Below are positions 28,233-37,900 of a stretch of 57,440 nt of DNA, piece after piece. Under the pieces are notes generated by a model. That model ran no database searches, was not told the DNA's origin, and saw only the letters and a list, made by a program, of their open reading frames with translations. The DNA is taken from positions 1 to 57,440 of the forward strand of contig JAHJLI010000181.1 of assembly GCA_018821785.1 (NCBI GenBank), read 5' to 3'. A program made the position numbers and the translations under genes. The first letter of the stretch is position 1. Every line of letters begins with the position of its first letter. This DNA is from Pseudomonadota bacterium (lineage in GTDB: Bacteria; Desulfobacterota; Desulfobulbia; Desulfobulbales; Desulfocapsaceae).

Positions 28233-29411
28233 TCAAGGATTGACAGTTTTATATGACTCGAATTCACCTTTATCGTTTATCAAAATTACCACCGCACTTT
28301 TTACCGGATCGCCTGCAACATTCATGTCGAGGGTACCGGATACCCCTTCAAAACCCTTGATCGCCGCTATTTTATCTTTTATCGCCGCCCTATTTTCGAG
28401 GAGATTGGGTCCTAGGTTCCCCACTGAACTGATGGCGGTGAGCAGGAGATTCATCGCATCATAGCCAAGAGCCGCATATCCTGTCGGCAACTGATTGTGT
28501 TTTGCACGATACTGTTCAACAAAGGTCTGGGTTTTGCCCTTGGCACCAACGGCTCCGAAATGCGAGCTGTAGTAAAGCCCTTTACAAAGATCCCCGCAAT
28601 TGGGCATGAGGTCGGAAGACTCCCAGGCATCACCACCAAGAATAGTCTTGTTCCAGCCTCTGGCTCTTGCCTGGCCAATAATCGACGGAATTTCATGGGA
28701 GTATTGGGGAAGGAACAACACATCAGCATCAGAGGCGACAATTCTATCGAGATGGGCAGTCAAGTCTTTTTCACTAGTCAAAAAATTTTCAAAGACGACA
28801 ACCGAGTTTGCTCCCTGCTTGGCCTCAAAGGCAGCCTTAAAGTATTCCGCCAAACCCTTGGGGTAGGGGCTGGAGATATCATAGAGAACCGCCGCCTTCG
28901 TCGCCTTCAGGTCCGTCACCGCAAAACTGGCCATGACTTCCCCTTGAAAAGGATCGAGGAAACAGGCGCGAAACACAAAGGGGCGATTTTCAGTGGTTTT
29001 CGGATTGGTTGAAGTAGGGGAAATCATCGGTGTTCTAAAGGATTCAGCAATACCTCCAGCCGGGATGGCGCTGGAACTGGCGTTCGGTCCGATCATCCCC
29101 AAGACATTGCCCTTGGTTATCAGCTGCAGGCTTGCCGCAATCGCTTTCTGGGGGCTGGACTCATCGTCGGCATACACGAATTCGACCTCATAGCGGTTAT
29201 TGCCCACTCTCAGGCCACCGCCACTGTTGATCTGCTCCCTCAGCAGTTCCGCCCCTTCCTTGGTGCTGATCCCCGATGCCTGCCTGTTACCGGACAAGGA
29301 AAGGTTCAGTCCGACGGTTATCTTCTCTGCGGCCTGGGCACTGCTGTGATGTGTGAATGGACAGAGCAAGAAAACCAACAGCGCCAGGCTAAAAGCGAAT
29401 TTCGGATTCAT
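28233..29411 (-). CDS. LivK-type periplasmic substrate-binding protein
   Basis: A 392-aa periplasmic binding protein of the branched-chain amino acid (type I, Peripla_BP_6) family. It has a signal peptide (cut near AQA, residue 27) and the typical KITVGLNLSLSG start, SSSAIPAG and GYDAMNLLL motifs. GGAGGAATA precedes the ATG. No LivHMGF permease or ATPase gene is next to it; instead it lies between a sensor kinase and the korAB pair. It may deliver a ligand to a distant permease or to a sensor. The ligand is probably an amino acid or carboxylate. Confidence 0.9.
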   Translation of the reverse strand: MNPKFAFSLALLVFLLCPFTHHSSAQAAEKITVGLNLSLSGNRQASGISTKEGAELLREQINSGGGLRVGNNRYEVEFVYADDESSPQKAIAASLQLITKGNVLGMIGPNASSSAIPAGGIAESFRTPMISPTSTNPKTTENRPFVFRACFLDPFQGEVMASFAVTDLKATKAAVLYDISSPYPKGLAEYFKAAFEAKQGANSVVVFENFLTSEKDLTAHLDRIVASDADVLFLPQYSHEIPSIIGQARARGWNKTILGGDAWESSDLMPNCGDLCKGLYYSSHFGAVGAKGKTQTFVEQYRAKHNQLPTGYAALGYDAMNLLLTAISSVGNLGPNLLENRAAIKDKIAAIKGFEGVSGTLDMNVAGDPVKSAVVILINDKGEFESYKTVNP

Positions 29412-29531
29412 TCTATTCCTCCTTTTTGTTTATAAAAGAGTCCGAACCGGACCCAAGCTACTATCAAATATTCAATAACCGTCACAGTATCTCATTCGGG
29501 GCTTCCGTGCAAGTCCGCAGTCCTCTCCAGC

Positions 29532-31928
29532 CTATCCTTGCGTGGCAGTCCTGTTCCTGCCGTCAAGCACCTCGCGTACGGTCCTGGCCAAATCGATTTG
29601 CTCAACCGGCTTCATCAATATAGCCTGAACTGCCAATGCCTCGGGTTTGTTATCATTCAACCGTCGATTATATCCGGTGCAGATTATTACAGGAATGTCC
29701 GATCGGATGTTGCGAATCTCCGCAGTCAATCGATCACCGGTTAACTCGGGCATGGTCATATCGGTAATCAGCAGATCAAAGCCTGAAGGATCGCTTTGAA
29801 ATAGCTGCAAAGCATGGATGCTGCTCTGGGTTGAGGTGACTTTGTAGCCAAGAAGACTCAACATATTGCCGAGCACCTCTATAAGCATAGCCTCGTCATC
29901 AACCAAAAGAATGTGCTCAGTGCCCGTAGACATTTGTGGGGTTGTGATTTCCTCACTCGCTGCTTGCAAGTGAATCGCCGGCAAAAAGATATCAAAAACA
30001 GTACCCCGTCCCAGCTCACTGTCGACCTCAATAATACCGAGATAACGTTGAATAATCCCATGCACCACCGAAAGACCAAGGCCTGTTCCCTGTCCTTTGG
30101 CTTTTGTGGTGAAATACGGATTGAAAATTTTATCGATCATATCGGCGGGTATTCCCCGGCCGGTATCCTCAACTTGCAATTTAAGATAGGTCCCTGAACT
30201 GCGACCCGGATGGTGGCGTACTGCCTCCTCGCTGAGCTCAACCTGGAAAAGCGAGACGGTCAACACCCCACCCTCATCTTCCATGGCCTGTGCCGCATTG
30301 GCGCAGAGATTCATGAGTATCTGGTGGATTTGTGTGGGGTTGGCCAGAACATTTTCAAAAACACCATCTATCCTGGTCACGATGCGAATGGTGGTCGGCA
30401 ACGACGACCGGAGCATTTTCAAAGCTTCCTTGATCAGCGGCTTCAGTTGCAGCGGTTTCTGTTCTTCCTCACTCTGCCTGCTGAAAAGAAGAATCTGCTG
30501 CACCAGCTCCTTGGCCCTTTTTGCCGCTTCAAGGATCCCAACAAGATTGCGCTGCAGGACAGGTGAGCCGCCGGCTTGAAGAAGCGCCAACTCGGAATAA
30601 CCAAAAACAGCCGACAGGATATTGTTGAAATCGTGGGCTATCCCGCCGGCCAAGGTGCCGATTGCCTCCATTTTCTGGAGTTGCTGGATACGCCGCTCAG
30701 TCATTTTAATCTCCGAAATGTCGGTATAAACGGCCACAGCACCGGCCAAAACACCTTCCATGATGATCGGGGAACCGGAGGCAATAACATGAATGGCCGA
30801 ACCATCGCGACGTTGACGCACCGTTTCGAACGGTTCGAGCTTTTGGCCGTTCATTAAATTCCTAGTCTTCTCCCCCGCTTCTTGAAGACTCGCGCCCTGG
30901 GCTACCAGGCTGTCCAGGTGTCGCCCCGTGGCCTCTGCCGCTTGATAACCAAACATCCGAACTGCCCCTGGATTCCAATCGATGACGTTATGTTTATCGT
31001 CAAGAGTGACGATAGCATCCGGTGCCTCCAGCAGCACCGATTCAAGGAACTGACGGCGTCGTTCATTTTCTCGCTCAACCTGCTTAATCTTTGTAATTTC
31101 TCGAATATATTCCAGTGCCAGGAGCAATGTGCCCTCCCCGTCAAAAATGGGGAAAGCACGCATTCTCCAGACTCGGCCATCCGGCTGGCTGACGACTTCC
31201 AGCTCAACGCTCTGACCAGAGTTAAACACCTCAAGGACAGCGCATTGTTTACACGGCTCTGTCATTTGCCAGAACCGGCTGAAACAGGTTGGACACGCAT
31301 TCGAATTGTTGATTACATCAAGCCTCTCTAAATTTCTATTATTGCTGAAAATGATATTGAAATTGCGGTTTACGACAAAGAGCTGTTCCGGTACCGCATC
31401 CAGGACGCTCTGCAGGAGATTGTGAGCGACCATGATCTCACGGTTGGCGGCTTCAAGTTCCTCCGTCCGTCGCTGCACCTCTTGTTCATGAAAGTCCCTT
31501 GTGTTCCGTAGTTGACGGGTCAGAGTCACAACTTTCAGCTGGTTGCCGATCCGGGCGAGAATCTCAGGACTGTGGAAAGGCCTGACTACATAATCGACTC
31601 CGCCAACCTCAAATCCTCGGGCTATGTCCTCAGGGTTCGCCAGGGTGGTTATGAAAAAAACCGGAATTGACTTGGTAACCGGGTTGGCTTTCAACTGTCG
31701 GCAGGTTTCAAAGCCGTCAATGCTGGACATCATCACATCAAGTATGATGAGATCTGGTTGATTGGCCACCGCATGGGCAATAGCCTTATAACCGTCGCTC
31801 ACCGCTTCAACCTGGTAGCCGCCATTGGCCATCAGAATTTCGCGCATCAAAAGAAGACTGGTGGCATTATCATCTGCGACCAGCAATGAGTATTGTTCAG
31901 GGTGATGGGAATTCAATAATTCGGTCAC
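29532..31928 (-). CDS. Hybrid sensor histidine kinase (REC-PAS-PAS-HisKA-HATPase-REC)
   Basis: A 798-aa soluble kinase. It has an N-terminal receiver (Asp64), a coiled linker, PAS1 (about 170-280), PAS2 (about 295-405), HisKA with His432 in GGIAHDFNN, HATPase_c (DTGRGIP and GTGLGL boxes) and a C-terminal receiver (Asp723). PAS1 contains CPTC-x10-CKQC (Cys212, 215, 226, 229), which could hold a metal or sense redox. No transmembrane helix is seen, so the input is cytoplasmic. The start is GTG with GGAGG 5 nt upstream. It lies 120 bp before the LivK-like gene on the same strand and may share or control that unit. Confidence 0.93.
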   Translation of the reverse strand: MTELLNSHHPEQYSLLVADDNATSLLLMREILMANGGYQVEAVSDGYKAIAHAVANQPDLIILDVMMSSIDGFETCRQLKANPVTKSIPVFFITTLANPEDIARGFEVGGVDYVVRPFHSPEILARIGNQLKVVTLTRQLRNTRDFHEQEVQRRTEELEAANREIMVAHNLLQSVLDAVPEQLFVVNRNFNIIFSNNRNLERLDVINNSNACPTCFSRFWQMTEPCKQCAVLEVFNSGQSVELEVVSQPDGRVWRMRAFPIFDGEGTLLLALEYIREITKIKQVERENERRRQFLESVLLEAPDAIVTLDDKHNVIDWNPGAVRMFGYQAAEATGRHLDSLVAQGASLQEAGEKTRNLMNGQKLEPFETVRQRRDGSAIHVIASGSPIIMEGVLAGAVAVYTDISEIKMTERRIQQLQKMEAIGTLAGGIAHDFNNILSAVFGYSELALLQAGGSPVLQRNLVGILEAAKRAKELVQQILLFSRQSEEEQKPLQLKPLIKEALKMLRSSLPTTIRIVTRIDGVFENVLANPTQIHQILMNLCANAAQAMEDEGGVLTVSLFQVELSEEAVRHHPGRSSGTYLKLQVEDTGRGIPADMIDKIFNPYFTTKAKGQGTGLGLSVVHGIIQRYLGIIEVDSELGRGTVFDIFLPAIHLQAASEEITTPQMSTGTEHILLVDDEAMLIEVLGNMLSLLGYKVTSTQSSIHALQLFQSDPSGFDLLITDMTMPELTGDRLTAEIRNIRSDIPVIICTGYNRRLNDNKPEALAVQAILMKPVEQIDLARTVREVLDGRNRTATQG

Positions 31929-32107
31929 ACCTTCCTCCGGGTGAAAAGCTGTATCTCAAAAGCCAGGTAAATGCTCATAGTAGTAGTAAAATTAATGTGT
32001 TCGGGAGCTTTTCTTTATGTCCGAAAAAACCTAGTCTTTTTCTCGTCGACTCACAACAATTTTTTGAATTGTTGGTAATGATTTGAAATATCATTTATAT
32101 ATTGGCC

Positions 32108-32878
32108 ATGAAACTGATAGACACCCATTGTCACATCGATATCACGGCGTTCGAGGAACGCTTTCTCAATCTGTTAAAGAATGCCAGGCTGGCTGGAGTG
32201 TCGAAGATGATTCTGCCGGGAGTTGATCGAAACGGATGGGATCGAATCATGACCCTCTGCCACCAAGAGGAGGGCCTCTACGCCGCTCCGGGCTTGCACC
32301 CACTGTATCTGGCGCAACATCGTCCACACCATCTTGAAGAACTTTCAGCTTTGGCGTCGAGTGGAAAAATCGTGGCAATCGGTGAAATCGGTCTTGATTA
32401 CCATGTTCCTGATCTCGACCGGACCATTCAGCAGCAACTCTTCGAGCAGCAATTGCAGATCGCCGCTACAGCCGGGCTGCCAGCCATCCTTCATGTCCGC
32501 AAGGCGCATGACCAGGTTCTGGCGACCCTGAGAAGAAAACGATTCCCCCATGGCGGAATCGTCCACGCCTTTAACGGCAGCCTGCAGCAGGCCGGCCAGT
32601 TTATTGGCCTTGGATTTGTCATCTCCGTCTGCGGGACGATCACCTATGACAGGGCCAGGCGGATTAGAAAAATTGCCGCTCAGCTTCCTTCAGAGACGCT
32701 CGTTGTCGAAACCGATGCCCCCGATATCCCCCTTGCCGGCCACCGAGGTGAAGACAACCTGCCGGAACACCTCCCCGAGGTGCTGGCCGCCCTGGCAACG
32801 CTACGCGGCGAAAGAGTCGAGCTTGTTGCCGAGTACACCACCTCCAATGCCAAGCGAGTACTGCACCTTCCAGACTAA
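32108..32878 (+). CDS. TatD-family metal-dependent hydrolase
   Basis: A 256-aa TIM-barrel hydrolase with the TatD metal motif DTHCHID at residues 5-11, GEIGLDY, HVRKAHD, the HAFNGS signature and VETDAPDIP near the end. TatD proteins are nucleases (3'-5' exonuclease) in E. coli; YjjV-type members are less defined and the sequence here is of that type. The ATG at 32108 is preferred to the TTG two codons earlier. No clear ribosome binding site. Divergent from the hybrid kinase gene. Confidence 0.92.
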   Translation: MKLIDTHCHIDITAFEERFLNLLKNARLAGVSKMILPGVDRNGWDRIMTLCHQEEGLYAAPGLHPLYLAQHRPHHLEELSALASSGKIVAIGEIGLDYHVPDLDRTIQQQLFEQQLQIAATAGLPAILHVRKAHDQVLATLRRKRFPHGGIVHAFNGSLQQAGQFIGLGFVISVCGTITYDRARRIRKIAAQLPSETLVVETDAPDIPLAGHRGEDNLPEHLPEVLAALATLRGERVELVAEYTTSNAKRVLHLPD

Positions 32879-32909
32879 GACGACCCGATAACGAACAAAA
32901 ACTCGCCCT

Positions 32910-32937
32910 TTGCCTTTCCGGTAAAGGTTGTTATAAT
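32910..32937 (+). promoter_or_regulatory. Candidate sigma70 promoter for the DUF533 gene
   Basis: TTGCCT (32910-32915), 16-bp spacer, perfect TATAAT (32932-32937). It would give a leader of about 135 nt before the ATG at 33079. Confidence 0.5.
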
Positions 32938-33078
32938 CATTCCTACACCGATAATGCGGGATACATCACTTAACAAAAAATCCTGGCAAAAAAGTCAAAA
33001 TATTTTTTGTGAGTAGCTTACTCGTGGACGCACCGTTGTGCATCCCCTTTACCCACCTTAACAACGATAGAAGAGACT

Positions 33079-33753
33079 ATGTTCAACGCCGAAAAATTAC
33101 TGGGAACAGTTTTAAGTCAGGTCATGGGATCAGGTTCCTCCCGCAAAAAGAAAGGTAAAAACTCGTTGCTGGGCAGTCTTGCCTCCGGTGGAGGTTTGAT
33201 GACCGCCATCGGTCTTGGCATTGGCGCCTATGAAATACTAAAGGAGAAAAAGCAGAGTCAACCGGCCCCTCCCGGCTATCCGGCGCAACCTCCATCACCA
33301 CCTTCCGCCCCAGCCTGGGGCGGGTCAACAATGCCACCGCCACCACCACCGGTTTCGACCTCTCATCCAAATTCGCCCCCGGTCGCTGCAGATCCTGCGC
33401 CCCAGATGGATTCCCAGGAGCTGGCCATTCGAATGATTCGAGTCATGATTGCTGCCGCCCACGCCGACGGAAATATCGACGAGGAGGAAGAAAAAGCCAT
33501 ACTCGCACGATTGAGGTCTACCGATTTGTCCCAGGAAGAACGAATGTTTATCCTCGACGAGCTGCATCAGCCGAAGACTATCGCCGAACTTACCGCTGGA
33601 ATTTCTGATCCTTCGATCGCCAAAACCATGTATATGCTGGCCGTGAGTGCTATAGCCATTGATAGCCCCGGTGAACGTGCCTGGCTTGATAAGCTTGCCG
33701 CAAGCCTTGCGATCAGCAAAGCAGTTCAGGCATTTATTGAGGAACAGCGGTGA
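33079..33753 (+). CDS. DUF533 / TerB-like membrane-associated protein
   Basis: A 224-aa protein like E. coli YebE. It has an N-terminal segment with a glycine-rich hydrophobic stretch (SLASGGGLMTAIGLGIGAY), a Pro-rich linker (residues 80-110) and a C-terminal TerB-like helical domain with acidic metal-site residues (HADGNIDEEEE). DUF533 proteins are widespread, envelope-stress-linked in some bacteria and biochemically undefined. It converges on the selenoprotein gene with only 3 bp between stops. Confidence 0.85.
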   Translation: MFNAEKLLGTVLSQVMGSGSSRKKKGKNSLLGSLASGGGLMTAIGLGIGAYEILKEKKQSQPAPPGYPAQPPSPPSAPAWGGSTMPPPPPPVSTSHPNSPPVAADPAPQMDSQELAIRMIRVMIAAAHADGNIDEEEEKAILARLRSTDLSQEERMFILDELHQPKTIAELTAGISDPSIAKTMYMLAVSAIAIDSPGERAWLDKLAASLAISKAVQAFIEEQR

Positions 33754-33756
33754 GAG

Positions 33757-34296
33757 TCACCATCCCTTCTCCACCAGACTGAAAATGCTATCAAGGTCCG
33801 GCCTGTCAGCCGGACCGCTGCCTATATGGTGAAACCGTACCCGGCCATGGGGATCGAGCAAGACATTGCCGCCACGCTGATGGATATCGCCCCTAGACGG
33901 TATCAATTGTCTCCCTTTCAGGAGGAGCTGCAGGTAGGCCAGCAGGGTGCGCGGCCCCCAAAGATCCCAAAATCCAGCCCTGAGCATTCCGAAATAGCGG
34001 TACAGCTGTCTGTCGCTGTCAGAGTAATAGGAATAATGAGGGGTCGCGTCCGGTCCCGGCGCCTCAAAGGTAATGACCATAACCTTTACTCCAAGCAGCT
34101 CCAAGCGCTCTTTTTCTTGCCACAACTGTGACAGGTGCTCCCGGCAGGGCAGTCAGGCAAGGTGGCGATGAAACACCAGCAACAGCCATTCCCCCTTGAA
34201 TTGCTCAAGGTGAACCTCTCGGCCATTCTGATCTTTGACGGCAAAGGGTGGAACCTCTTGCCCCACCTTGTTATCCGCCAACATTTTCGATTTCAT
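33757..34296 (-). CDS. SelL-like redox selenoprotein with in-frame UGA (Sec48)
   Basis: A frame-based call stops at an in-frame TGA (34153-34155). Reading it as selenocysteine gives one continuous 179-aa thioredoxin-fold protein starting at 34296 with GAGGG 6 nt upstream. The active site is His-Arg-His-Leu-Ala-Sec48-Leu-Pro-Cys51-Arg-Glu-His-Leu, a UxxC motif at the CxxC position of AhpC/TSA-like SelL-related redox proteins. The flanks (VGQEVPPFAV before, VKVMVITFE after) continue the same fold, so the TGA is not a pseudogene stop. SelL-type proteins are thought to be thiol oxidoreductases. selU at 532-1596 shows selenium metabolism. Without Sec insertion only an active-site-less fragment could be made. 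Confidence 0.88.
34118..34155 (-). promoter_or_regulatory. Candidate bacterial SECIS element next to the Sec UGA
   Basis: Directly 3' of the UGA the mRNA can pair UGCC (34146-34143) with GGCA (34121-34118) and, inside, CUG with CAG. This places a small apical loop with a G at or near its start about 20 nt from the UGA, within the range known for bacterial SECIS hairpins. Hand-folded only. Confidence 0.5.
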
Positions 34297-34298
34297 TC

Positions 34299-34625
34299 TT
34301 ATCCCTCGGGAGAGGCTGAGGCCGCCTGGGGTTTATTAAATGAGCTATTCATTCGGTTTGCCTGCGATGGCTTGCTCTCCATACCATTTTTCGAAACGTC
34401 CGGCAAATGTTCAGGCAACTTCCTTGGAAAGTGCTTGGGAAAATTCTCGGTTGATCTGTATAATTGATCATTGCCACACCAACAGTTTCTCTTGCCTTCC
34501 TTGTCCTCCGACTGGGTTTCCACCTTTACAGTGCTGTCGCCTGGACAAACTCCATGACAACAACTACCATTTTGGTATAATACGTCCGTCTCGACAGCCA
34601 GACGCTGCCTCCCCAGAGAATCCAT
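34299..34625 (-). CDS. Doubtful small Cys-containing hypothetical protein
   Basis: The gap between the selenoprotein gene and aroK holds this minus-strand frame of 108 codons starting MDSLGRQ. It contains a CCHGVC and a CWC motif and a Pro/Lys-rich middle, with no recognised family. Its TAA lies 2 bp before the selenoprotein ATG, whose ribosome binding site is in its last codons, as in coupled genes. Against it: no convincing Shine-Dalgarno, odd composition, and overlap with the likely aroK promoter on the other strand. Could be chance. Confidence 0.25.
   Translation of the reverse strand: MDSLGRQRLAVETDVLYQNGSCCHGVCPGDSTVKVETQSEDKEGKRNCWCGNDQLYRSTENFPKHFPRKLPEHLPDVSKNGMESKPSQANRMNSSFNKPQAASASPEG
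34554..34581 (+). promoter_or_regulatory. Candidate sigma70 promoter for aroK
   Basis: ATGACA (34554-34559), 16-bp spacer, TATAAT (34576-34581), about 145 bp before the aroK start. Confidence 0.45.
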
Positions 34626-34726
34626 CACTTTCACGGAACCTGATGGATTTTCAAGGACATACGCAGATTGACAAGGATTGAAAAACACTGGCAAAAAGCA
34701 CTTACTCTCTCCTCTATTTTTACAAC

Positions 34727-35278
34727 ATGACCAGACCAAACATCATCCTGACCGGGTTTATGGGTTCCGGAAAAACCACCGTGGGTAAATTGCTGGCCAG
34801 GCAGCTCGGCTACGATTTCATCGACACCGATCACTTGATCGAACAGCGTTGCGGAATGACCGTCCAGGAACTCTTCCAGACCAAAGGCGAAAAAATATTC
34901 CGCATCATGGAGGCGGACATCGCACGAGAACTGGGTGCCGGACAAGGCATGGTCGTTTCCACCGGCGGCAAGTTAATGCTCGAACCGGAAAATGCCCAGG
35001 CCTTGAGTGCAAGTGGCAGCGTCTTTTGCCTGGTCGCCTCGCCCGAAGAAACCCTCAGACGGGTCTCAGTCGATAAAGGCGCCAAACGGCCCCTCCTCGA
35101 CACGGCCAATCCGATGGACCGCATAGTTGGACTCCTTCAGGAACGGCAGGTATACTACAACAGCTTTTGCCAAATTGTCACCACAGGCAAATTCCCAGAG
35201 GAGGTAACAGAGAATGTGCTCGAAATTTTCCGGGCACAACCTGATCTCAACACCCCCGGCGTCACTCAAGATCTGTAG
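34727..35278 (+). CDS. aroK: Shikimate kinase
   Basis: Phosphorylates shikimate at the 3-OH in aromatic amino acid synthesis. The 183-aa protein has Walker A GFMGSGKTT (10-18), the shikimate-binding DTDHLIEQR, FRIMEAD, the STGGK motif (Gly-Gly pair) and the lid Arg in AKRPLL. Normal length. It is followed 76 bp later by the K+ channel gene. One of three shikimate-pathway genes scattered through the window (with DAHP synthase and aroD). Confidence 0.95.
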   Translation: MTRPNIILTGFMGSGKTTVGKLLARQLGYDFIDTDHLIEQRCGMTVQELFQTKGEKIFRIMEADIARELGAGQGMVVSTGGKLMLEPENAQALSASGSVFCLVASPEETLRRVSVDKGAKRPLLDTANPMDRIVGLLQERQVYYNSFCQIVTTGKFPEEVTENVLEIFRAQPDLNTPGVTQDL

Positions 35279-35354
35279 TTTTTGTTTTGGCTTTTAAGTC
35301 CTCGACTAAAAAGCCATCTGGCCGTTTCTTAGAAGAAGTTCAAACTAATTGCCT

Positions 35355-37049
35355 ATGAAAACCCTACCAGCGCAACTGTTTTTTTTCTTCCAGAACAAGA
35401 ACACCAGACGCAATTCCGCCATGCTCTGGAAATTTCTGGTTCTCCTGGGCCTTATCATCCTTCTGTATTCAGTGCTGTTTCATGTCCTTATGCTCTACGA
35501 AGGACGTGACTTCAGCTGGATAACCGGGTTTTACTGGACAATGACCGTTATGTCCACCCTCGGTTTCGGCGATATTACTTTCCATAGTGACCTGGGCCGA
35601 ACCTTTACCATGCTGGTCCTGATTTCCGGCGTCCTGTTCCTGCTCATCATCCTGCCTTTCATCTTTATTCAATTTTTTTATGCACCATGGCTTGAAGCTC
35701 AGGAAAAGGCCAGAACCTCGCGGGAATTACCGGAGGATATCCGTAATCATGTCATCATCACCAACGTCGACCCAATTACCCTCCGCCTCATTGAAAGGCT
35801 CGTCAAACAGAATATTCCCTACTCCATTATTCTTGCCGATCAAGAGCAGGCCAATAAACTCCTCGACCAGGGCTACAGAGTTGTCGTCGGCGAACCCGAC
35901 ATGCCGATTACCTATCAGCGGCTCAGGATAGATACCGCCGCTCTTGTGGTGGTTACCAACGATGACCTGGTCAGTACCAATATCTGTTTCACCATCAGAG
36001 AGGTCAATGAGGAGGTCCCGATAATCACCAATGCCGACCAGGAACACTCCATTGATATTCTTGAGTTTTCCGGCAACACCAGTGTTTTTCAGTTCACGAA
36101 AATGCTCGGTGAATCTTTAGCTGGAAGGGCTTTGGGTATTGGGAAAACTACCAATGTCATCGGTCGCTTCGACGACCTTGTTATTTCAGAAATGCTTGCC
36201 AAAGACACTGAACTGGAGGGCAAGACCCTCGCAGAATCGGGCATCAGGCCGTTAACCGGGGTAACTGTTATCGGCATGCTGGAAAAAGGAAAATTCAAGG
36301 CATCAACACCCAAGACGATTATCACTGCCCATACGGTCCTTATGCTTGTCGGATCGAAGCAACAGCTCAAAGCCTTCGACGCACAGTTTCCGGTCAATTT
36401 GTACCAGGACACGGGTGAAGTACAGGTGCTTATCCTCGGTGGCGGTCGAGTGGGTCTAGCCGCAGCCAACACCCTCGACAAACATGGAATCAGCTACCGT
36501 ATCATTGAAAAAAGGCCGCTAAAAATCGGAGATGTGGAGAGTCTGCATGTCACTTCCGGGGATGCCGCCGACATAAACACCCTGAAAGCTGCCGGAATTG
36601 AGTCTGCCAGGTCGGTAATAGTAACGACGCATAGTGATGAAATGAATATCTACCTCACCTTCTACTGCCGAAAGTTGCGCCCCGACATTCAAATAGTCAG
36701 CCGATCAATACTTGAACGTAACGTAACTAAACTGCATATGGCCGGTGCCGACCTGGTGATGTCGTATACGTCACTCGCGGCCGGGGTTATTTTTCAGCTG
36801 CTTAAACCGGATGAATTCTCACTGTTCACCGAGGGTCTCTCGGTATTCAATAGAACAGCCGGGCATCGTTTCTCCGGCAAGACCATCATCAACAGCACCA
36901 TCCGCGAAAAGACCGGATTCAGCATTATTGCCATCAGAAGAAATGAACGCCTGCAGGTCAGCCCCGCACCAAACACAGAGCTGGAAGCAAACGATGAACT
37001 CTACGTTATCGGCCCCCCTGAGAATGCACAACTCTTCCTGAACCTTTAG
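35355..37049 (+). CDS. Potassium channel protein with tandem RCK (TrkA-N/TrkA-C) domains
   Basis: A 564-aa protein with two transmembrane helices (about 23-45 and 86-115) flanking a K+ pore with selectivity filter TLGFGD, then two cytoplasmic RCK modules (TrkA-N plus TrkA-C each). The second TrkA-N has an intact GGGRVG nucleotide loop; the first has lost it (NVDPIT), so probably only one site binds NAD or a nucleotide. The ATG at 35355 is used rather than the TTG at 35349. It acts in K+ flux control at the inner membrane. Confidence 0.92.
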   Translation: MKTLPAQLFFFFQNKNTRRNSAMLWKFLVLLGLIILLYSVLFHVLMLYEGRDFSWITGFYWTMTVMSTLGFGDITFHSDLGRTFTMLVLISGVLFLLIILPFIFIQFFYAPWLEAQEKARTSRELPEDIRNHVIITNVDPITLRLIERLVKQNIPYSIILADQEQANKLLDQGYRVVVGEPDMPITYQRLRIDTAALVVVTNDDLVSTNICFTIREVNEEVPIITNADQEHSIDILEFSGNTSVFQFTKMLGESLAGRALGIGKTTNVIGRFDDLVISEMLAKDTELEGKTLAESGIRPLTGVTVIGMLEKGKFKASTPKTIITAHTVLMLVGSKQQLKAFDAQFPVNLYQDTGEVQVLILGGGRVGLAAANTLDKHGISYRIIEKRPLKIGDVESLHVTSGDAADINTLKAAGIESARSVIVTTHSDEMNIYLTFYCRKLRPDIQIVSRSILERNVTKLHMAGADLVMSYTSLAAGVIFQLLKPDEFSLFTEGLSVFNRTAGHRFSGKTIINSTIREKTGFSIIAIRRNERLQVSPAPNTELEANDELYVIGPPENAQLFLNL

Positions 37050-37126
37050 CACCTTAGAAATAATCAGGAAATGTCATGATCAGAACAACCCCGATCCTCA
37101 GCATGGCTCCGTAGGATATTCGACTG

Positions 37127-37900
37127 TCAAGGTTGGAAAAGCAAAGCCATCCCGGTACGCAGGGCGTCGATTTGCATCTGCCCTGGGGCTGAAGCCTGAC
37201 TGCCGCTGGCAAAGGTGATATCGGAACCGAAGAGCCCTCCCGCCATACGACTGATTCTCCCCTCCCAGCCCATGGACATGGTCACCAAAGGAATCGCCAC
37301 TACCCCGTTTCTCGCATTGTTAGTTGCAGTAAGCAGAGTCAAAACATCAGTGTAATCTTTTGGCATAACGGCAAGTTTGGCGATATCTGCCCCTGCTGTC
37401 TGAGCCTCTAGAAGCTTGCCGACAATAAAGGTTTCACCCGGTGTTTCTTGAAAATTATGGTGGGAAAGGATGAGCTTGCAATTATACGCAGTGGCATTCC
37501 TTCGGACTGAGGCGACAAACTCCCCTTCATTGCACAGTTCGATATCGACAAGATCGATATTCCCGGAGGCAATTGCGACCTCAATCAGTGCAAGCCGGAC
37601 CTCCTGAGAGATATGCCTCACGCCCCCTTCCCTGTCAATGCGACAGGTAAAGATCAATGGAATGCCGCCGATGGCCTGCCGCAAGTCACCGAGGGCCGAA
37701 AGAATCTCCTCGACATCCAAGACCCTGCTGTAGGCGTCGGCCCGCCACTCAAGCAGATCCGGTTGCATCGCCGCCAGTTCCTTAGCCTGCTTACTCAGTT
37801 CGATCCTGCTCTCGGCCATCATCGGCAAACATATCAATGGCCTAGGTCCGCCTATTTCCACACCTCTTACCGTTACCTGAATTCGACTTTGCTGCCTCAT
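37127..37900 (-). CDS. aroD: Type I 3-dehydroquinate dehydratase
   Basis: Third step of the shikimate pathway, by a Schiff-base mechanism. The 257-aa TIM barrel has the catalytic His148 (SHHNF) and Schiff-base Lys175 (IAKLAVMP), the LEWRAD substrate-binding strand and TFASGSQASAPGQ at the C-terminal lid. Typical length. Convergent with the K+ channel gene and divergent from the AEC carrier. Confidence 0.95.
   Translation of the reverse strand: MRQQSRIQVTVRGVEIGGPRPLICLPMMAESRIELSKQAKELAAMQPDLLEWRADAYSRVLDVEEILSALGDLRQAIGGIPLIFTCRIDREGGVRHISQEVRLALIEVAIASGNIDLVDIELCNEGEFVASVRRNATAYNCKLILSHHNFQETPGETFIVGKLLEAQTAGADIAKLAVMPKDYTDVLTLLTATNNARNGVVAIPLVTMSMGWEGRISRMAGGLFGSDITFASGSQASAPGQMQIDALRTGMALLFQP

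Noticed and set aside
33757..34296. Pseudogene with a nonsense mutation
   Set aside because: The TGA is exactly at the redox-active residue (UxxC), flanking sequence is intact on both sides, and selenium metabolism is shown by selU.
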